NCBI GenBank assembly: GCA_015152525.1
Contig: SUTU01000015.1
Span: 1-63,705 of the forward strand
Direction: 5' to 3'
Source of the DNA: Cyanobacteria bacterium SIG28
GTDB lineage: Bacteria > Cyanobacteriota > Vampirovibrionia > Gastranaerophilales > Gastranaerophilaceae
DNA: 63,705 nucleotides
This document shows, one piece after another, positions 41,908 through 52,041 of this stretch (within the stretch, counting starts at the first letter, position 1; every line of letters starts with the position of its first letter). The position numbers and the translations under genes are program-made. The notes under the pieces were generated by a model. The model was given only the letters and a program-made list of their open reading frames with translations. It did not search any database and was not told the origin of the DNA.

Positions 41908-42714
41908 CTATTTATCCCTGTCGTAAATTCTTGCATACTCAATAAGTGCTTTATAAATCTCTTTATGAATTTTACCCTCAAGCACTTCTTTATATAAAAT
42001 CAATAATGATTCAATTCTGGAAAGTTTTCTTCTATAAACTCTAGCCTCTCTTAAAGCGCTATATTTATCCGCTGTAGAAATAATTTGAACTCCGATATCA
42101 GAATGTTTCATATCATCAGTTAATGCAGGATATCCTGAACATTTTAAATTTTGATGATGATATTTAACCAAATCTAAAGTTTCTTCTTTAATATTTTGAG
42201 TTTTTAATAATTCATATCCTAAAGTAGAATGTATATTCATTATCTCTCGCTCTTTTTTATTCAAACGAGATGGTTTGTTTAAAATCTTTGAAGGTATTAA
42301 AACTTTACCCAAATCATGCAACATAGAAGCTTCTTTTATAGTTTCTTCCTTAATAGAAGATTTCATCTCTTGCGGTAACATTGAATAAATTCCGATTGCA
42401 ACATTGCAAGTTTCATTCATGTGTCCGCCGGCTAACTCTCTTAGGGTTTTAGTATCAATAGTTGGTCTAATTTTATAACTTCCGAGCAAATCTCTAACTC
42501 GTGGATTTAACTCTATCATACGATTAAGAAGCTTTTTTTGTAACTTTTCTTCTTGACCTGTCTTTAAAGAGATATTTCCATCCACATTTTTACAAACAAA
42601 ATATGAAGTGTTGTTAATTTGCACAGCACCTAAAAGTTTAACTTTAGTTTTTTTTTGTTTCTTGGGGTGGATTTTAAACATCTTCTTATTTATTTTTTTT
42701 ACACAACTTAACAT
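41908..42714 (-). CDS. HD-GYP/HDIG-domain phosphohydrolase
   Basis: About 268 residues. The metal-binding HD is in MLHDLGKVLIP, followed by HSTLGYELL and YHHQNLKCSGYPAL, which is the GYP signature of cyclic-di-GMP phosphodiesterases in slightly altered form (CSGYP). A later ISTADKYSALRE completes the fold. The start is uncertain: ATG 42714 is used here; ATG 42681 or a TTG at 42756 overlapping dus are alternatives. The N-terminus is strongly basic. It sits in an operon behind dus and a TPR gene. A GGDEF protein is also encoded in the window. Confidence 0.82.
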   Translation of the reverse strand: MLSCVKKINKKMFKIHPKKQKKTKVKLLGAVQINNTSYFVCKNVDGNISLKTGQEEKLQKKLLNRMIELNPRVRDLLGSYKIRPTIDTKTLRELAGGHMNETCNVAIGIYSMLPQEMKSSIKEETIKEASMLHDLGKVLIPSKILNKPSRLNKKEREIMNIHSTLGYELLKTQNIKEETLDLVKYHHQNLKCSGYPALTDDMKHSDIGVQIISTADKYSALREARVYRRKLSRIESLLILYKEVLEGKIHKEIYKALIEYARIYDRDK

Positions 42715-42736
42715 AAGTTTACAATAGATTTTAATT

Positions 42737-43699
42737 TTATGCAAGAGATTTTGCAACTAAAATATTATCCAAAGTTTTTATAATTTCATTTGGATTATCC
42801 ATTAAAACTAATTCTCCTCTTAAGCGTGAAGCGCCTGTAAAACCGTTAACATAATAAGGGTAAAATTTTCTGACAAATTTTAGTCCTATAATTTCGCCTC
42901 GGAATTCCATTTCTTTTAAAAGAAGTTTTTTCATATTTTCGATTTTTTCTTCTAAAGTTGGTGGTGGTAAATATTCACCATTTGTCAAATAGTGTTCTAT
43001 TCTTGCAATAAGAGTCGGATCACCAAGAACACCTCGTCCTATCGCAACACCGTCAGCTTGAGACTCTTCAAGACATTGAATAGCTGTTTCAATAGAAGTA
43101 ACATCACCGTTAGCGAAAACAGGGATATCAATATTGCGCTTTAATTCAGCAATCTTTTTCCAATCAGCTTTACCGCCATACATTTGAGAACGGGTTCTAC
43201 CATGAATTGTTATAAAATCTGCACCTGCTTCTTGCATCTTTTGTCCGTATTCAACAAAATTGAGTTCATCAAAAGTATAACCTAATCTAAATTTTACACT
43301 TAAAGGTATTGAAATCTGAGATTTTACGGTTCTAACTATTTCTTGCGCAAGCTCAACATTACGCATTAGTGCGCATCCGTCAGTACCTTTAACAACTTTG
43401 TTTACCGGACAACCCATATTAATATCAATCATATCTGCAAATTTTTGCAAATATTCTGCACTATCTGCCATCATCTTTGGCTTATGTCCGCTTAATTGGT
43501 AAGAAATTGGAGAATGGTTTTTATCTCGAGCAACAATATCCGTATCTTTAACTTGAGTCAATGCTTCTGAACTTATCATTTCTGTTGTTAACAGACAGGT
43601 TGCAGAATGTTCTCTTATTAAAGAACGCAATACATAATCAGTAATTCCAGCCATTGGTGCAAGTGAAACTTTGCTTTTTATTAAATCTTTAACCTGCAT
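42737..43699 (-). CDS. dus: tRNA-dihydrouridine synthase
   Basis: 320 residues from ATG 43699, which overlaps the preceding TPR gene by 11 bp. Dus signatures are SLAPMAGITDYVLR (FMN binding), DINMGCPVNKVVKGTDGCAL with the catalytic Cys, FITIHGRTRSQMYGGKADW, and VFANGDVTSIETAIQCLEES with the glycine-rich FMN-phosphate loop, then GVAIGRGVLGDP. It reduces specific uridines in tRNA using FMN and NADPH. Longer upstream readings into the TPR gene are unlikely. Confidence 0.94.
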   Translation of the reverse strand: MQVKDLIKSKVSLAPMAGITDYVLRSLIREHSATCLLTTEMISSEALTQVKDTDIVARDKNHSPISYQLSGHKPKMMADSAEYLQKFADMIDINMGCPVNKVVKGTDGCALMRNVELAQEIVRTVKSQISIPLSVKFRLGYTFDELNFVEYGQKMQEAGADFITIHGRTRSQMYGGKADWKKIAELKRNIDIPVFANGDVTSIETAIQCLEESQADGVAIGRGVLGDPTLIARIEHYLTNGEYLPPPTLEEKIENMKKLLLKEMEFRGEIIGLKFVRKFYPYYVNGFTGASRLRGELVLMDNPNEIIKTLDNILVAKSLA

Positions 43700-45827
43700 A
43701 TTGACGTAACACTTCCATTCTGTCTTTAGCATATTTTAGATACTCGTCATCAGTAGTATATGTTGAAATAAACTGATTATAGTATTTATAGGCTTCTTTA
43801 TAATTTTCAAGCGTATCATAATCAACAGCAAGCATATAATTTGTAATTGGTAAATCTTTTGTGTATTTTAGAACATTTACATAATCATTTATAGCTAATT
43901 GTGTTTTTTTCAATTCATCGTATACTAAGCCTCTATAATAATAAGCATAAGCATTACTTGCTTCTTTTTTTATAACTTCATTGAATTTAGATAATGCGCT
44001 CTCCCAGTTTTGGGTTTCGTACAATTTAATTCCTTCATCAAGAGTTGAAATTGTAAAATTTTGCATCACATAATTCAATAGATTTTTTGCTTCTGACTCC
44101 AGATTTAGTGTAAGCGATTTTTTTAAATACAGCTCAGCATCTTTCCAGTTTTGTTGCTCAGAATACAAATAACCAATATAATAAGGTATTTCAGCGTTTT
44201 TAGGTGCAAGTGTTTCAGCTTTTTTATAGTAATCTATTGCTTTACTAAAATTCTCTAATGCTTGATAAGAGGCTGCTAAACCCAATAAAGAATCTTCTGT
44301 AGCCGGTTCTATTGCTAAGTATTGAGAAATAGCACTCTGATAATCTTTATTTTCATAGCTTTTTGATGCTGTTGCCAAAGCTGTTGAAATTGTATCTGCT
44401 TCAACATCTTTTAATGTTTTCAAAACCAAATTATTTCCCGGGAATTTTGATTTTGCCGTATTCAATATATTTTGCGCATTTTTATAGTCATTTACTGCTG
44501 CATAACAAATTGCTAAATTTACATACGCATCCACATTTTTTGAACCGGCTTTAATTACAGACTTATAAGCTTTTACTGCATCTTCAGTTTTGTTATCTTT
44601 ATGTAATTTTACCGCATAATCATACAAACTATTTTGCATAGTAATATCTTCAGAATTTTGAGATAAGTATGCTATATATTCATCCGGACTCAAGGCTGCT
44701 TGCATAACTTTTATCATTTCGTTTTTTGCAATAACATTTGCCGGATCAACCGAAAGAACTTTTTTGTATAAATTTAAAGCTTCCTTTTTGTTTCCCATTT
44801 CTGATAAAGCTTGAGCTTTATACAAATTAGCTTGTACATTATCAGGATACAAAGTTAAAACTGAATCATATGATTTTATCGCTTTTAAATAATCTTTTTT
44901 CTGTTGGAAAAGAGTTCCTACATTGAGTCTTGTGTTAACATTACTCGGATTAATCTGTTCTGCCTTTGCATAATAACTTAATGCTGCATCAAAATCACCT
45001 TGCGCCTGTTTAATTGCACCTATGTTAGCATTTAATTCCGCATCGGACGGTGTTTGTGCCAGTTTTTTTAAATAAATTCGTTCCAGAGCATACAGAACTT
45101 CCATATCATTTTTACTGTATGCTAAAGCGTTATTATACTGTTCTACAGCTTCATCATATCGCCCTAATTTATCTAAAGTTCGAGCGTATTTCATTCTTAA
45201 CAAGCTATCTGTAGGTTTGAGAGTCAATGCGGTATTATAATAATCAGCAGAACGTTGTTCATTACCCAAAAGTTTCATTAAATCTGCAATCTGGACATTG
45301 GCTTCAGCTGCAATTTTTTCATTTTTTGCAGCTTGTGAAAACTCATATGCCGCTGCTGAAAAATTACCCATTGCACGAAGTTCTTCCGCTTTTTTATATC
45401 TTGAAGATGCGGTTGTGTCAAAGCTTGTAACTTTTAAACATTGGTTTAAATTTTCATTAGCTGAAGCAATCATTGCAGCAGAATTTTGTACTGATTGTTC
45501 CTTTGTCGGAAACATTTTTAAATAAAAAAGTGCACTCCTAAAATCATTCGCAGATTTATCATAATTTTTTTCTTGATTTGCGTAATATGTTGCACGTGCA
45601 AGATACGAATTAATTAATCCAATTCTGGCAGAATTATCCATATAATTAATTCGCAAAGCTTTTCTAAATTCAACAATAGCAGAAGAATATTGACCTTGTG
45701 CCAAAAAATCTTGTGCTGAGTCGTAGTGTTGCATAAACGCACTTACTGATGCTGAATAAACTTCAGGCATAGATAAAACGGACGAAACTGCCAATAAACA
45801 AACTAACCCTAATAACTTTTTCTTCAT
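43689..45827 (-). CDS. Exported tetratricopeptide-repeat protein
   Basis: 712 residues with a Sec signal peptide (KKKLLGLVCLLAVSSVLSMP). The rest is a continuous TPR solenoid with about eighteen repeats, such as LAQGQYSSAIVEFRKALRIN, KLGRYDEAVEQYNNALAYSK and NFSKAIDYYKKAETLAPKNA. It is periplasmic or outer-membrane associated, comparable to scaffold TPR proteins of secretion or cell-wall systems. First gene of a leftward operon with dus and the HD-GYP gene. Confidence 0.9.
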   Translation of the reverse strand: MKKKLLGLVCLLAVSSVLSMPEVYSASVSAFMQHYDSAQDFLAQGQYSSAIVEFRKALRINYMDNSARIGLINSYLARATYYANQEKNYDKSANDFRSALFYLKMFPTKEQSVQNSAAMIASANENLNQCLKVTSFDTTASSRYKKAEELRAMGNFSAAAYEFSQAAKNEKIAAEANVQIADLMKLLGNEQRSADYYNTALTLKPTDSLLRMKYARTLDKLGRYDEAVEQYNNALAYSKNDMEVLYALERIYLKKLAQTPSDAELNANIGAIKQAQGDFDAALSYYAKAEQINPSNVNTRLNVGTLFQQKKDYLKAIKSYDSVLTLYPDNVQANLYKAQALSEMGNKKEALNLYKKVLSVDPANVIAKNEMIKVMQAALSPDEYIAYLSQNSEDITMQNSLYDYAVKLHKDNKTEDAVKAYKSVIKAGSKNVDAYVNLAICYAAVNDYKNAQNILNTAKSKFPGNNLVLKTLKDVEADTISTALATASKSYENKDYQSAISQYLAIEPATEDSLLGLAASYQALENFSKAIDYYKKAETLAPKNAEIPYYIGYLYSEQQNWKDAELYLKKSLTLNLESEAKNLLNYVMQNFTISTLDEGIKLYETQNWESALSKFNEVIKKEASNAYAYYYRGLVYDELKKTQLAINDYVNVLKYTKDLPITNYMLAVDYDTLENYKEAYKYYNQFISTYTTDDEYLKYAKDRMEVLRQYAG

Positions 45828-45884
45828 AGATACATTTTACTACAAGATAAAAAAAATATATACTTCTCCATCAGGAGAAAATTT

Positions 45885-46496
45885 TTAAAAATATTGATTA
45901 TGTCCTTTTTCCCATTTAACATTTGTAGCAGAACCGTGTCCAGGGTATATTACTGTATCATCCGGCAAAGTAAAGATTTTTGTTTTAATACTTTCTATTA
46001 TTTGATTAAAATCGCCTCCTGGTAAATCACATCGCCCAACAGATTCTCTAAATATTGTATCGCCCGAAAAAAGGTTGTTTTCAACTAAAAAACATACACC
46101 ACCTTGAGTATGCCCAGGTGTGTGTATTGCTCTTATCTCGATATTACCCAATTTAATAATATCATCATCATTAATAAAACCGTCTATTCGAGGTTCTTCC
46201 ATATGAGGCATACCAACCATCGGCAAATAAGTATTAAGTTCACTTATCCACTCAGAATCACCATTATGTAATAAAACTTGCGCACCTTCAGACATTTCAT
46301 TTAATCCGGTGATGTGGTCAAAATGCCCATGAGTTAACAAAATATATTTTAATTTTGCATCATATTTCTTTAACTCTATAAAAATATTTTCATCATAAGC
46401 GCTACAATCAATCAGTAAAGCTTCTTTTGATTCTTCATCAATAAGCAAATAATTATTATTTTCAATAGGCGGTTCAATAAATTTCTTTATAATCAT
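45885..46496 (-). CDS. Metallo-beta-lactamase-fold hydrolase (glyoxalase II-like)
   Basis: 203 residues from ATG 46496. The metal motif THGHFDH (about residues 58-64) is intact, with further ligand residues in TPGHTQGG, FSGDTIF and YPGHGSAT. The short length without the C-terminal HAGH domain is typical of the YcbL/GloC-type hydroxyacylglutathione hydrolases. A perfect 16-bp inverted repeat lies just upstream of the start, between it and the preceding gene. Confidence 0.9.
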   Translation of the reverse strand: MIIKKFIEPPIENNNYLLIDEESKEALLIDCSAYDENIFIELKKYDAKLKYILLTHGHFDHITGLNEMSEGAQVLLHNGDSEWISELNTYLPMVGMPHMEEPRIDGFINDDDIIKLGNIEIRAIHTPGHTQGGVCFLVENNLFSGDTIFRESVGRCDLPGGDFNQIIESIKTKIFTLPDDTVIYPGHGSATNVKWEKGHNQYF

Positions 46497-46513
46497 AGTG
46501 TTTATTTTATAAC

Positions 46514-46545
46514 ACAAAGAGTGTAGTTGCAACTACACTCTTTGT
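46514..46545 (-). terminator. Perfect 32-bp palindrome after the glycogen-synthase-like gene
   Basis: ACAAAGAGTGTAGTTG (46514-46529) is the exact reverse complement of the next 16 bases. It lies 21 bp past the stop of the upstream gene and 17 bp before the hydrolase start. It could be a terminator or a leader attenuator; no U-tract follows. Confidence 0.6.
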
Positions 46546-46566
46546 ATATTTTTAATATATTTCTAT

Positions 46567-49323
46567 TTAACAAACTGTTGATAAATGTCCTGTTGTTTCA
46601 ATATTTTTAGTATTTACAGCAGGCTTAATAACCAACGGTTTTTCTGAAATCGGATCAATAGCTTTAGCTTTTTTAGCACCAAGCAATCTGTAAATACCAT
46701 ATGCTGCTGTTAAAGCTGCAACACCTGCTATTGACCATTTTGTTGATTTTTTACCTAAGATTTCCTTAACTTTACTACCAACAGATTTAGAACCTTTTTC
46801 GCTAACGGATTCACCTAATTCCGATAAATCTAATTTTATCAAATCACTTTCTGAAATATTTTTACCTTTTTTAGAGAAATGAAGTTCTTCATATAATTCA
46901 GCAGACGATTTATTGATAGAACTCAACCAAGCATTTTCAGTCCATTTTGTAGAGTTTTGAACATGGTTTTTCAAAATTGTTTCAGGAATATTACCATTTC
47001 TGTCTTTAATCAATGCTCTTTCTAGACATTCTGCCATTTCATCAGAAATTACAGAATCTCTTAATGCTTTTAAAGCTGCTTGATAATTTTTATCACCTTT
47101 TAAACTCTTTTCAAGCAGATCAGCAGGCATTTCTTTTCCGGAATGACGTTTGTATGGTGTTTTTAATTCTTCAGTTACAGCGTTTTTTACTGAATCAAAA
47201 GCTTGTTTAGCTTCCGCATTTGCCGCTTCATAAGCTTCTTTTTCACTCATGAAATAAGCGTGTTTACCTTTATAAGCATCCATTTTAGCAGCATCAACCA
47301 ATGGGTCAAAGTTCTTCTGTGCCATACCTTCACAATTTGGAACAATCGGTGTACAGAAATACTTCTTAGCCTCTAAGTCTGTTAACTCACATGGTGCAAA
47401 TCTTGAAGGTAACAAAGCAACGTCAGCAGGACTTACAAACGCAGTATTTGGTGCAAAACCTTCAAAGAACACTACACGACCTTTGTATTTGTCGTTATTT
47501 ACAAGTCCTTTAGCTTTTTCCAAAACTTTTCTTGCATCTTCGTGTTCTATTGGACCGCCTAATACTAGAACCGTATCTGTATTACCTGTGTTTTTAACAA
47601 ATTTATCAAACGAATCCATTACAACGTCAATAGCTTTTTGGAAATCACCACGACCCCAGCTTACAACTAATTTTACGTCTTCACCTTTTTTAAGCTTTTC
47701 TATATATTTTGGATCAACATAACCATGGATTTTAGGGTTTTTATTTGCCAAACCTGCTGTTATTTGAGATAAACCGGTGCCTTCTGCTAACCATTTTGAA
47801 TTTTTAGCATCCCATAGTTTTGCGCCTTCATATTTACCGCTTAATCTTTCAAAGAAGTTCATTTTGTTTTGTCTTTTTATTTCTCTGATATGTTTTAAAT
47901 CAAGCCCTTTTGCTTCATCAAACTTGGTGTACCCAGGTAGTGTAACTTCCTTACCGTCTTTTAGCTGTAACTTTGTATCGAGTTTATATCCGGGTACTAA
48001 TCCGTCTAATGAGAAACCTGTTAATTTAGGATCGTTTAATGGGTTTGTGATACCCCTGAAAACGCCCAATTTATCAAGTTCTTTTAAATCAGCATACAAG
48101 GCAGGTGATATTTCCGGATTTTCAATAACAGCTTTATAATACCCTTCAGATACTGTTGAAAAAGTTGGTAGATACCCTTTTTTACCATAATGAACCGGTA
48201 CTAAGAAAGAATGTAGATTACCGTTCGCATCGTGGAAGTTTTTCAAAACAGTTTCTTTTAAAAATTGATCTTCTCTGTTATTCAAAGTAGCATCTATATA
48301 TGCTTTACTCTTAACAATTTTGTTAATTTCTTCCGGTGTAGCACCAAGGTTTACAATTGTATTTCTTGGACCAGTTTCTTGTAAATAACCCGCGTTCAAG
48401 TTATGCCCTACAGCGCCTAAAAATTTGTCTGCCCAATAAGGATCTTTTGCGGCATTCTTTTGAGCTGCATAGTGTATTGTGAACATCGTTTGAGAATCTG
48501 AACACAAAATGTATTTAGGGTCGGTTCCGGTTTTTTCTTTTAAAGCAGGTAATAATTCTACCATTGCTTTATCGTATTTTGCATAAGGTTGACCACTCCA
48601 GCTTTGTGAATATCTTTTTGCCAATTCGCTTCCTGTAGCAGATGCGTAACTACCGTCTTGGTATGGTTTTTCCATACTGCCGGTACCGTCAACAAAAGTA
48701 AATACAAATTCTAATTTATCTTTTAAACGGTCATAATCACCCGCTAAATGTTTTTTTAAAGCCTTATCCAATTGCGGTGTTTTCTTAGCTACGTACATGC
48801 CATTTGGTGTTTCTTTTTCGAGCCCCCAAGACATTGTTGATGTCTTAACTTCATCCAAAACAAACACGTCATCAGCCTTGTCTTTTAAGAAATCTGCTAA
48901 ATTTGTTCCCTTTTGTATTGGTAATGATGTAAAGAACGGTTGTCCTTCATATGCCTTAAATGGGTGATCAGAAGCTAAACCTGAAGGAATTTTTCTTATT
49001 TTAACACCGTCTTGGAATAACTCACCATTTTTACCAACTTTATAGTCTACATCACAATTGTATAACGGAATAAGTTTTGTTATTCTGTCAACATCTTTGT
49101 CAAGGAAGTTATAATCGTGTGAAACAGTACCAACACCGCCACCTTTTAACCCAAATATAGGCTCTTCTACAATCACGTGTGCAATGTGTCTTGGATTACC
49201 GCTTTTAAAAGCAAGCATATTCATAACAGGCGGACTGGCAGTAGTTGTCGGTTCGGTAATTCTTCTTGTTCGTTGATTTTTTAAGTTGCTTAAATAAACC
49301 GTATCTACTGTGTTGACCTTCAT
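46567..49323 (-). CDS. Glycogen/starch-synthase-like protein with membrane tail
   Basis: 918 residues, almost twice the usual GlgA length. MLAFKSGNPRH (about residues 35-45) carries the F-K-S/G motif. GLKGGGVGTVSHDY matches the K-x-G-G substrate loop of GT5 glycogen synthases. GYVDPKYIEKL, VLVLGGPIEHED and ADVALLPSRFAPCELTDLEA with GTPIVP-like CTPIVPNCEG form the C-terminal GT-B domain with its E-x7-E pair. About 200 extra residues follow, with a transmembrane helix (WSIAGVAALTAAYGIYRLL) near 870. SD AAAGGAGTG precedes the start. Possibly a membrane-attached glucan synthase. Confidence 0.8.
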   Translation of the reverse strand: MKVNTVDTVYLSNLKNQRTRRITEPTTTASPPVMNMLAFKSGNPRHIAHVIVEEPIFGLKGGGVGTVSHDYNFLDKDVDRITKLIPLYNCDVDYKVGKNGELFQDGVKIRKIPSGLASDHPFKAYEGQPFFTSLPIQKGTNLADFLKDKADDVFVLDEVKTSTMSWGLEKETPNGMYVAKKTPQLDKALKKHLAGDYDRLKDKLEFVFTFVDGTGSMEKPYQDGSYASATGSELAKRYSQSWSGQPYAKYDKAMVELLPALKEKTGTDPKYILCSDSQTMFTIHYAAQKNAAKDPYWADKFLGAVGHNLNAGYLQETGPRNTIVNLGATPEEINKIVKSKAYIDATLNNREDQFLKETVLKNFHDANGNLHSFLVPVHYGKKGYLPTFSTVSEGYYKAVIENPEISPALYADLKELDKLGVFRGITNPLNDPKLTGFSLDGLVPGYKLDTKLQLKDGKEVTLPGYTKFDEAKGLDLKHIREIKRQNKMNFFERLSGKYEGAKLWDAKNSKWLAEGTGLSQITAGLANKNPKIHGYVDPKYIEKLKKGEDVKLVVSWGRGDFQKAIDVVMDSFDKFVKNTGNTDTVLVLGGPIEHEDARKVLEKAKGLVNNDKYKGRVVFFEGFAPNTAFVSPADVALLPSRFAPCELTDLEAKKYFCTPIVPNCEGMAQKNFDPLVDAAKMDAYKGKHAYFMSEKEAYEAANAEAKQAFDSVKNAVTEELKTPYKRHSGKEMPADLLEKSLKGDKNYQAALKALRDSVISDEMAECLERALIKDRNGNIPETILKNHVQNSTKWTENAWLSSINKSSAELYEELHFSKKGKNISESDLIKLDLSELGESVSEKGSKSVGSKVKEILGKKSTKWSIAGVAALTAAYGIYRLLGAKKAKAIDPISEKPLVIKPAVNTKNIETTGHLSTVC

Positions 49324-49526
49324 AAATACACTCCTTTTTTAATACACACTGCTAATAACTAAAAAACGCTAAAATAAAAATTTAATACCTACCTCGTTGT
49401 TTATTAAGAAATGTTAAGTAAATTTTTATTAAGTATGTTTTGACCCATTCTATCAAAAACTACTATTTTTATCAACATAAACATGTATATTTTCTTATCA
49501 TATCTTAATATTGTATAATTAATTAT

Positions 49527-51200
49527 ATGAATGAACTTTTATTAGAAACAATTAAGCTTGTGCCGGAACAACCGGGATGTTATCTTTATTACAACAAGGA
49601 TAATGAAATAATCTATGTAGGTAAAGCTAAAAACCTTAAGAGAAGGGTTTATAGCTATTTTCACAAACAACATGATAATGTAAAAACGAGTGTTCTTGTT
49701 TCTCAAATAGAAAAATTAGAATATATAATTACGGATTCTGAAGTAGAAGCATTGATTTTGGAATCGCATTTAATCAAACAACATAAACCTCGTTATAACA
49801 TTTTGTTAAAAGACGATAAAAAATATCCGTATTTTTTAATTACAGATGAGGATTTTCCAAGAATTCAAGTGGTACGTAAGAAAAATTTAAACCCTGATAA
49901 AGGTAGATTTTACGGTCCATATACTGATGTTGGCGCAATGTATTCAACTTTAGATTTTTTAAAGAAATTATTTCCGCTCAAACAATGCAAAACACCAAAA
50001 TTTTCAAACAGACCTTGTCTTTACTACCATATTGGAAAATGTCTTGCACCTTGCCAAGGAAAAGTTTCTCCTGAGGAATATCAAAAACTTATACATAAAG
50101 TAGAATTATTTTTAAGTGGCAAGCAATCGGAATTGTTAAAACAAATTCAAGCCCAAATGCAAAAATATTCAGAAGAAGAACAGTTTGAAAAAGCGGCAAA
50201 AATGCGTGATAGTTATCTGGATTTGCAAAAGACTTTGGAGCGACAAAAAGTAGTTTATGAAAACACTAAACTAAATGAAGATATAATTTCAGTTTTGTAT
50301 GAAGACGGAATTTTAGCTATCGTAATTATGATGATTAGAGAAGGTCGTTTAATTGACAAAAAAGACTTTACATATTTTGTTGAGGACATTGATAAAACCG
50401 AATATTTTGAAACATTTTTTAGAGAATATTATACGAATTTAAAACTTGAGTTTCCTGATAAAATTATCTCCAAAGACTTGGAAGAAATTGGTGATAAAGA
50501 ATTGTATCAAGATTGGTTAAGAGTAATTTCCGGTAAAAAAGTTTCTATAAGTTATGGCAGAGGAAAATATAAAGAATTATATGAATTGGCTACAAAAAAT
50601 GCAAATAACGTTTTAGAAAATGCTAAACTGAAAAAAATGGCACAAATTCGTGATGATTTTAACGATGTCGGTTCGTATTTAGCCGAAAAATTAAAATTAA
50701 CAAATTTTCCTAACAGAATTGAGTGCTATGATATTTCTCATATTCAAGGCACAAATACTGTCGCTTCAATGGTTGTTTTTCAAAATGGATTACCTAAGAA
50801 AACAGCTTATAGAAAGTTTAAAATTAAAACAACAGAAGGAAAGCCGGACGATTTTGCATCAATGAAAGAAGTTTTAACAAGACGTCTTGCAAAACTTGGA
50901 GAACCTAAGTGGGAAAAACCTGATTTAATAATAATTGACGGTGGTAAAGGGCAACTTTCTTCTGTTATGCAAATTGTTGAAGAAATGGGTATAAAAGTTG
51001 GTGAAGGCGGAATAGATTTTGTGTCGTTAGCAAAACGAGAAGAAGAAGTGTTTTTACCAAAACAATCGAAATCAATTCTTTTGCCAAGAGATTCTAATGC
51101 TTTGTATTTAATACAGAGAATTAGAGATGAAGCACATAGGTTTGCTATAACTTATCATAGAGATTTGCGTTCGAAAAATATACGTAATAACGGGATATAA
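49527..51200 (+). CDS. uvrC: Excinuclease ABC subunit C, lacking the C-terminal HhH domain
   Basis: 557 residues. The GIY-YIG nuclease (PGCYLYYNKDNEIIYVGKAK) performs the 3' incision. CKTPKFSNRPCLYYHIGKCL with LAPC supplies the four cysteines of the iron-sulfur site. The UVR domain (SEEEQFEKAAKMRDSYLDLQ) contacts UvrB. The RNase H-like 5' nuclease is present with ECYDISHIQGT and IIIDGGKGQLSSV. The protein ends at FAITYHRDLRSKN, where other UvrC proteins continue for about 60 residues into a double helix-hairpin-helix. No frameshift that would extend it is seen in the next 100 bp. Confidence 0.93.
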   Translation: MNELLLETIKLVPEQPGCYLYYNKDNEIIYVGKAKNLKRRVYSYFHKQHDNVKTSVLVSQIEKLEYIITDSEVEALILESHLIKQHKPRYNILLKDDKKYPYFLITDEDFPRIQVVRKKNLNPDKGRFYGPYTDVGAMYSTLDFLKKLFPLKQCKTPKFSNRPCLYYHIGKCLAPCQGKVSPEEYQKLIHKVELFLSGKQSELLKQIQAQMQKYSEEEQFEKAAKMRDSYLDLQKTLERQKVVYENTKLNEDIISVLYEDGILAIVIMMIREGRLIDKKDFTYFVEDIDKTEYFETFFREYYTNLKLEFPDKIISKDLEEIGDKELYQDWLRVISGKKVSISYGRGKYKELYELATKNANNVLENAKLKKMAQIRDDFNDVGSYLAEKLKLTNFPNRIECYDISHIQGTNTVASMVVFQNGLPKKTAYRKFKIKTTEGKPDDFASMKEVLTRRLAKLGEPKWEKPDLIIIDGGKGQLSSVMQIVEEMGIKVGEGGIDFVSLAKREEEVFLPKQSKSILLPRDSNALYLIQRIRDEAHRFAITYHRDLRSKNIRNNGI

Positions 51201-51317
51201 CTGAGTATATCATATTTTTAATATACTTGTAAAAGTATAAATTTTATGCTAGAATTACTCAGTAAACCATTAAAAAACGAGTTTATTTAAGTATAAAAAG
51301 AGAGAAGAGGAGATTCA

Positions 51318-52010
51318 ATGAGTCATCATTGGGTTGTTGAGAGGACAATATTAGGACAAAATATGTCCTTTAATATGGATACATTAATAGCTATGTGGGC
51401 TGCAATGTTATTTTTGCTTGTAGTATCATTTATTGCAACCAGAAAATTATCAATTTATCCGACAAAACTACAATTGTTTTTTGAATCAATATTAAGTTAT
51501 TTTGACGGACTTATAGCCGGCATGATTCATCACGACGGCAAAAAGCATTTTCCGCTTATAGCGTCATTGTTTTTATTTATTGTAACTGCAAATTTAATGG
51601 GACAGTTACCTTTAAAAATGATTGAACTTAAACAGGGTGAGATAGCTTCACCTACAAATGATATAAATTTGACTGCAGGCTTGGCTGTAATAGTTCTTGT
51701 ATATTACGTTGTAGCCGGTGTAATTAAGAAAAAACATAAATTCTTGTTACACGAAATTTCTTTTGTCGGAATTATATCAATGCTGGTAGAATTGTTAGAG
51801 CTTGTAACTCGACCATTAACATTGGCATTGCGACTTTTTGGAAATATTTTGGCAGGTGAAATTTTAATAACAGCATTATTGGGCTTGGCTGCTTATGGCT
51901 TACCTTTACCAATAATGTTTTTTGAAATATTGGTTGCTTGCGTACAAGCATTGGTATTTACAATGTTAACAACGGTTTATATCGCAACGGCTGTAAACGA
52001 AAATCATTAA
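51318..52010 (+). CDS. atpB: ATP synthase Fo subunit a
   Basis: 230 residues with five or six hydrophobic helices. The essential Arg lies in RPLTLALRLFGNILAGE, and LGLAAYGLPLPIMFFEILVACVQALVF forms the last helices (first 20 residues LGLAAYGLPLPIMFFEILVA). It forms the proton half-channels with the c-ring. GAGGAG lies before ATG 51318. It is first in an atp cluster ordered a-c-b'-b-delta-alpha-gamma, the cyanobacterial arrangement, though without an atpI-like gene in front. Confidence 0.93.
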   Translation: MSHHWVVERTILGQNMSFNMDTLIAMWAAMLFLLVVSFIATRKLSIYPTKLQLFFESILSYFDGLIAGMIHHDGKKHFPLIASLFLFIVTANLMGQLPLKMIELKQGEIASPTNDINLTAGLAVIVLVYYVVAGVIKKKHKFLLHEISFVGIISMLVELLELVTRPLTLALRLFGNILAGEILITALLGLAAYGLPLPIMFFEILVACVQALVFTMLTTVYIATAVNENH

Positions 52011-52041
52011 TACAAATACATAAATAAGAAGGAGATTTAAA

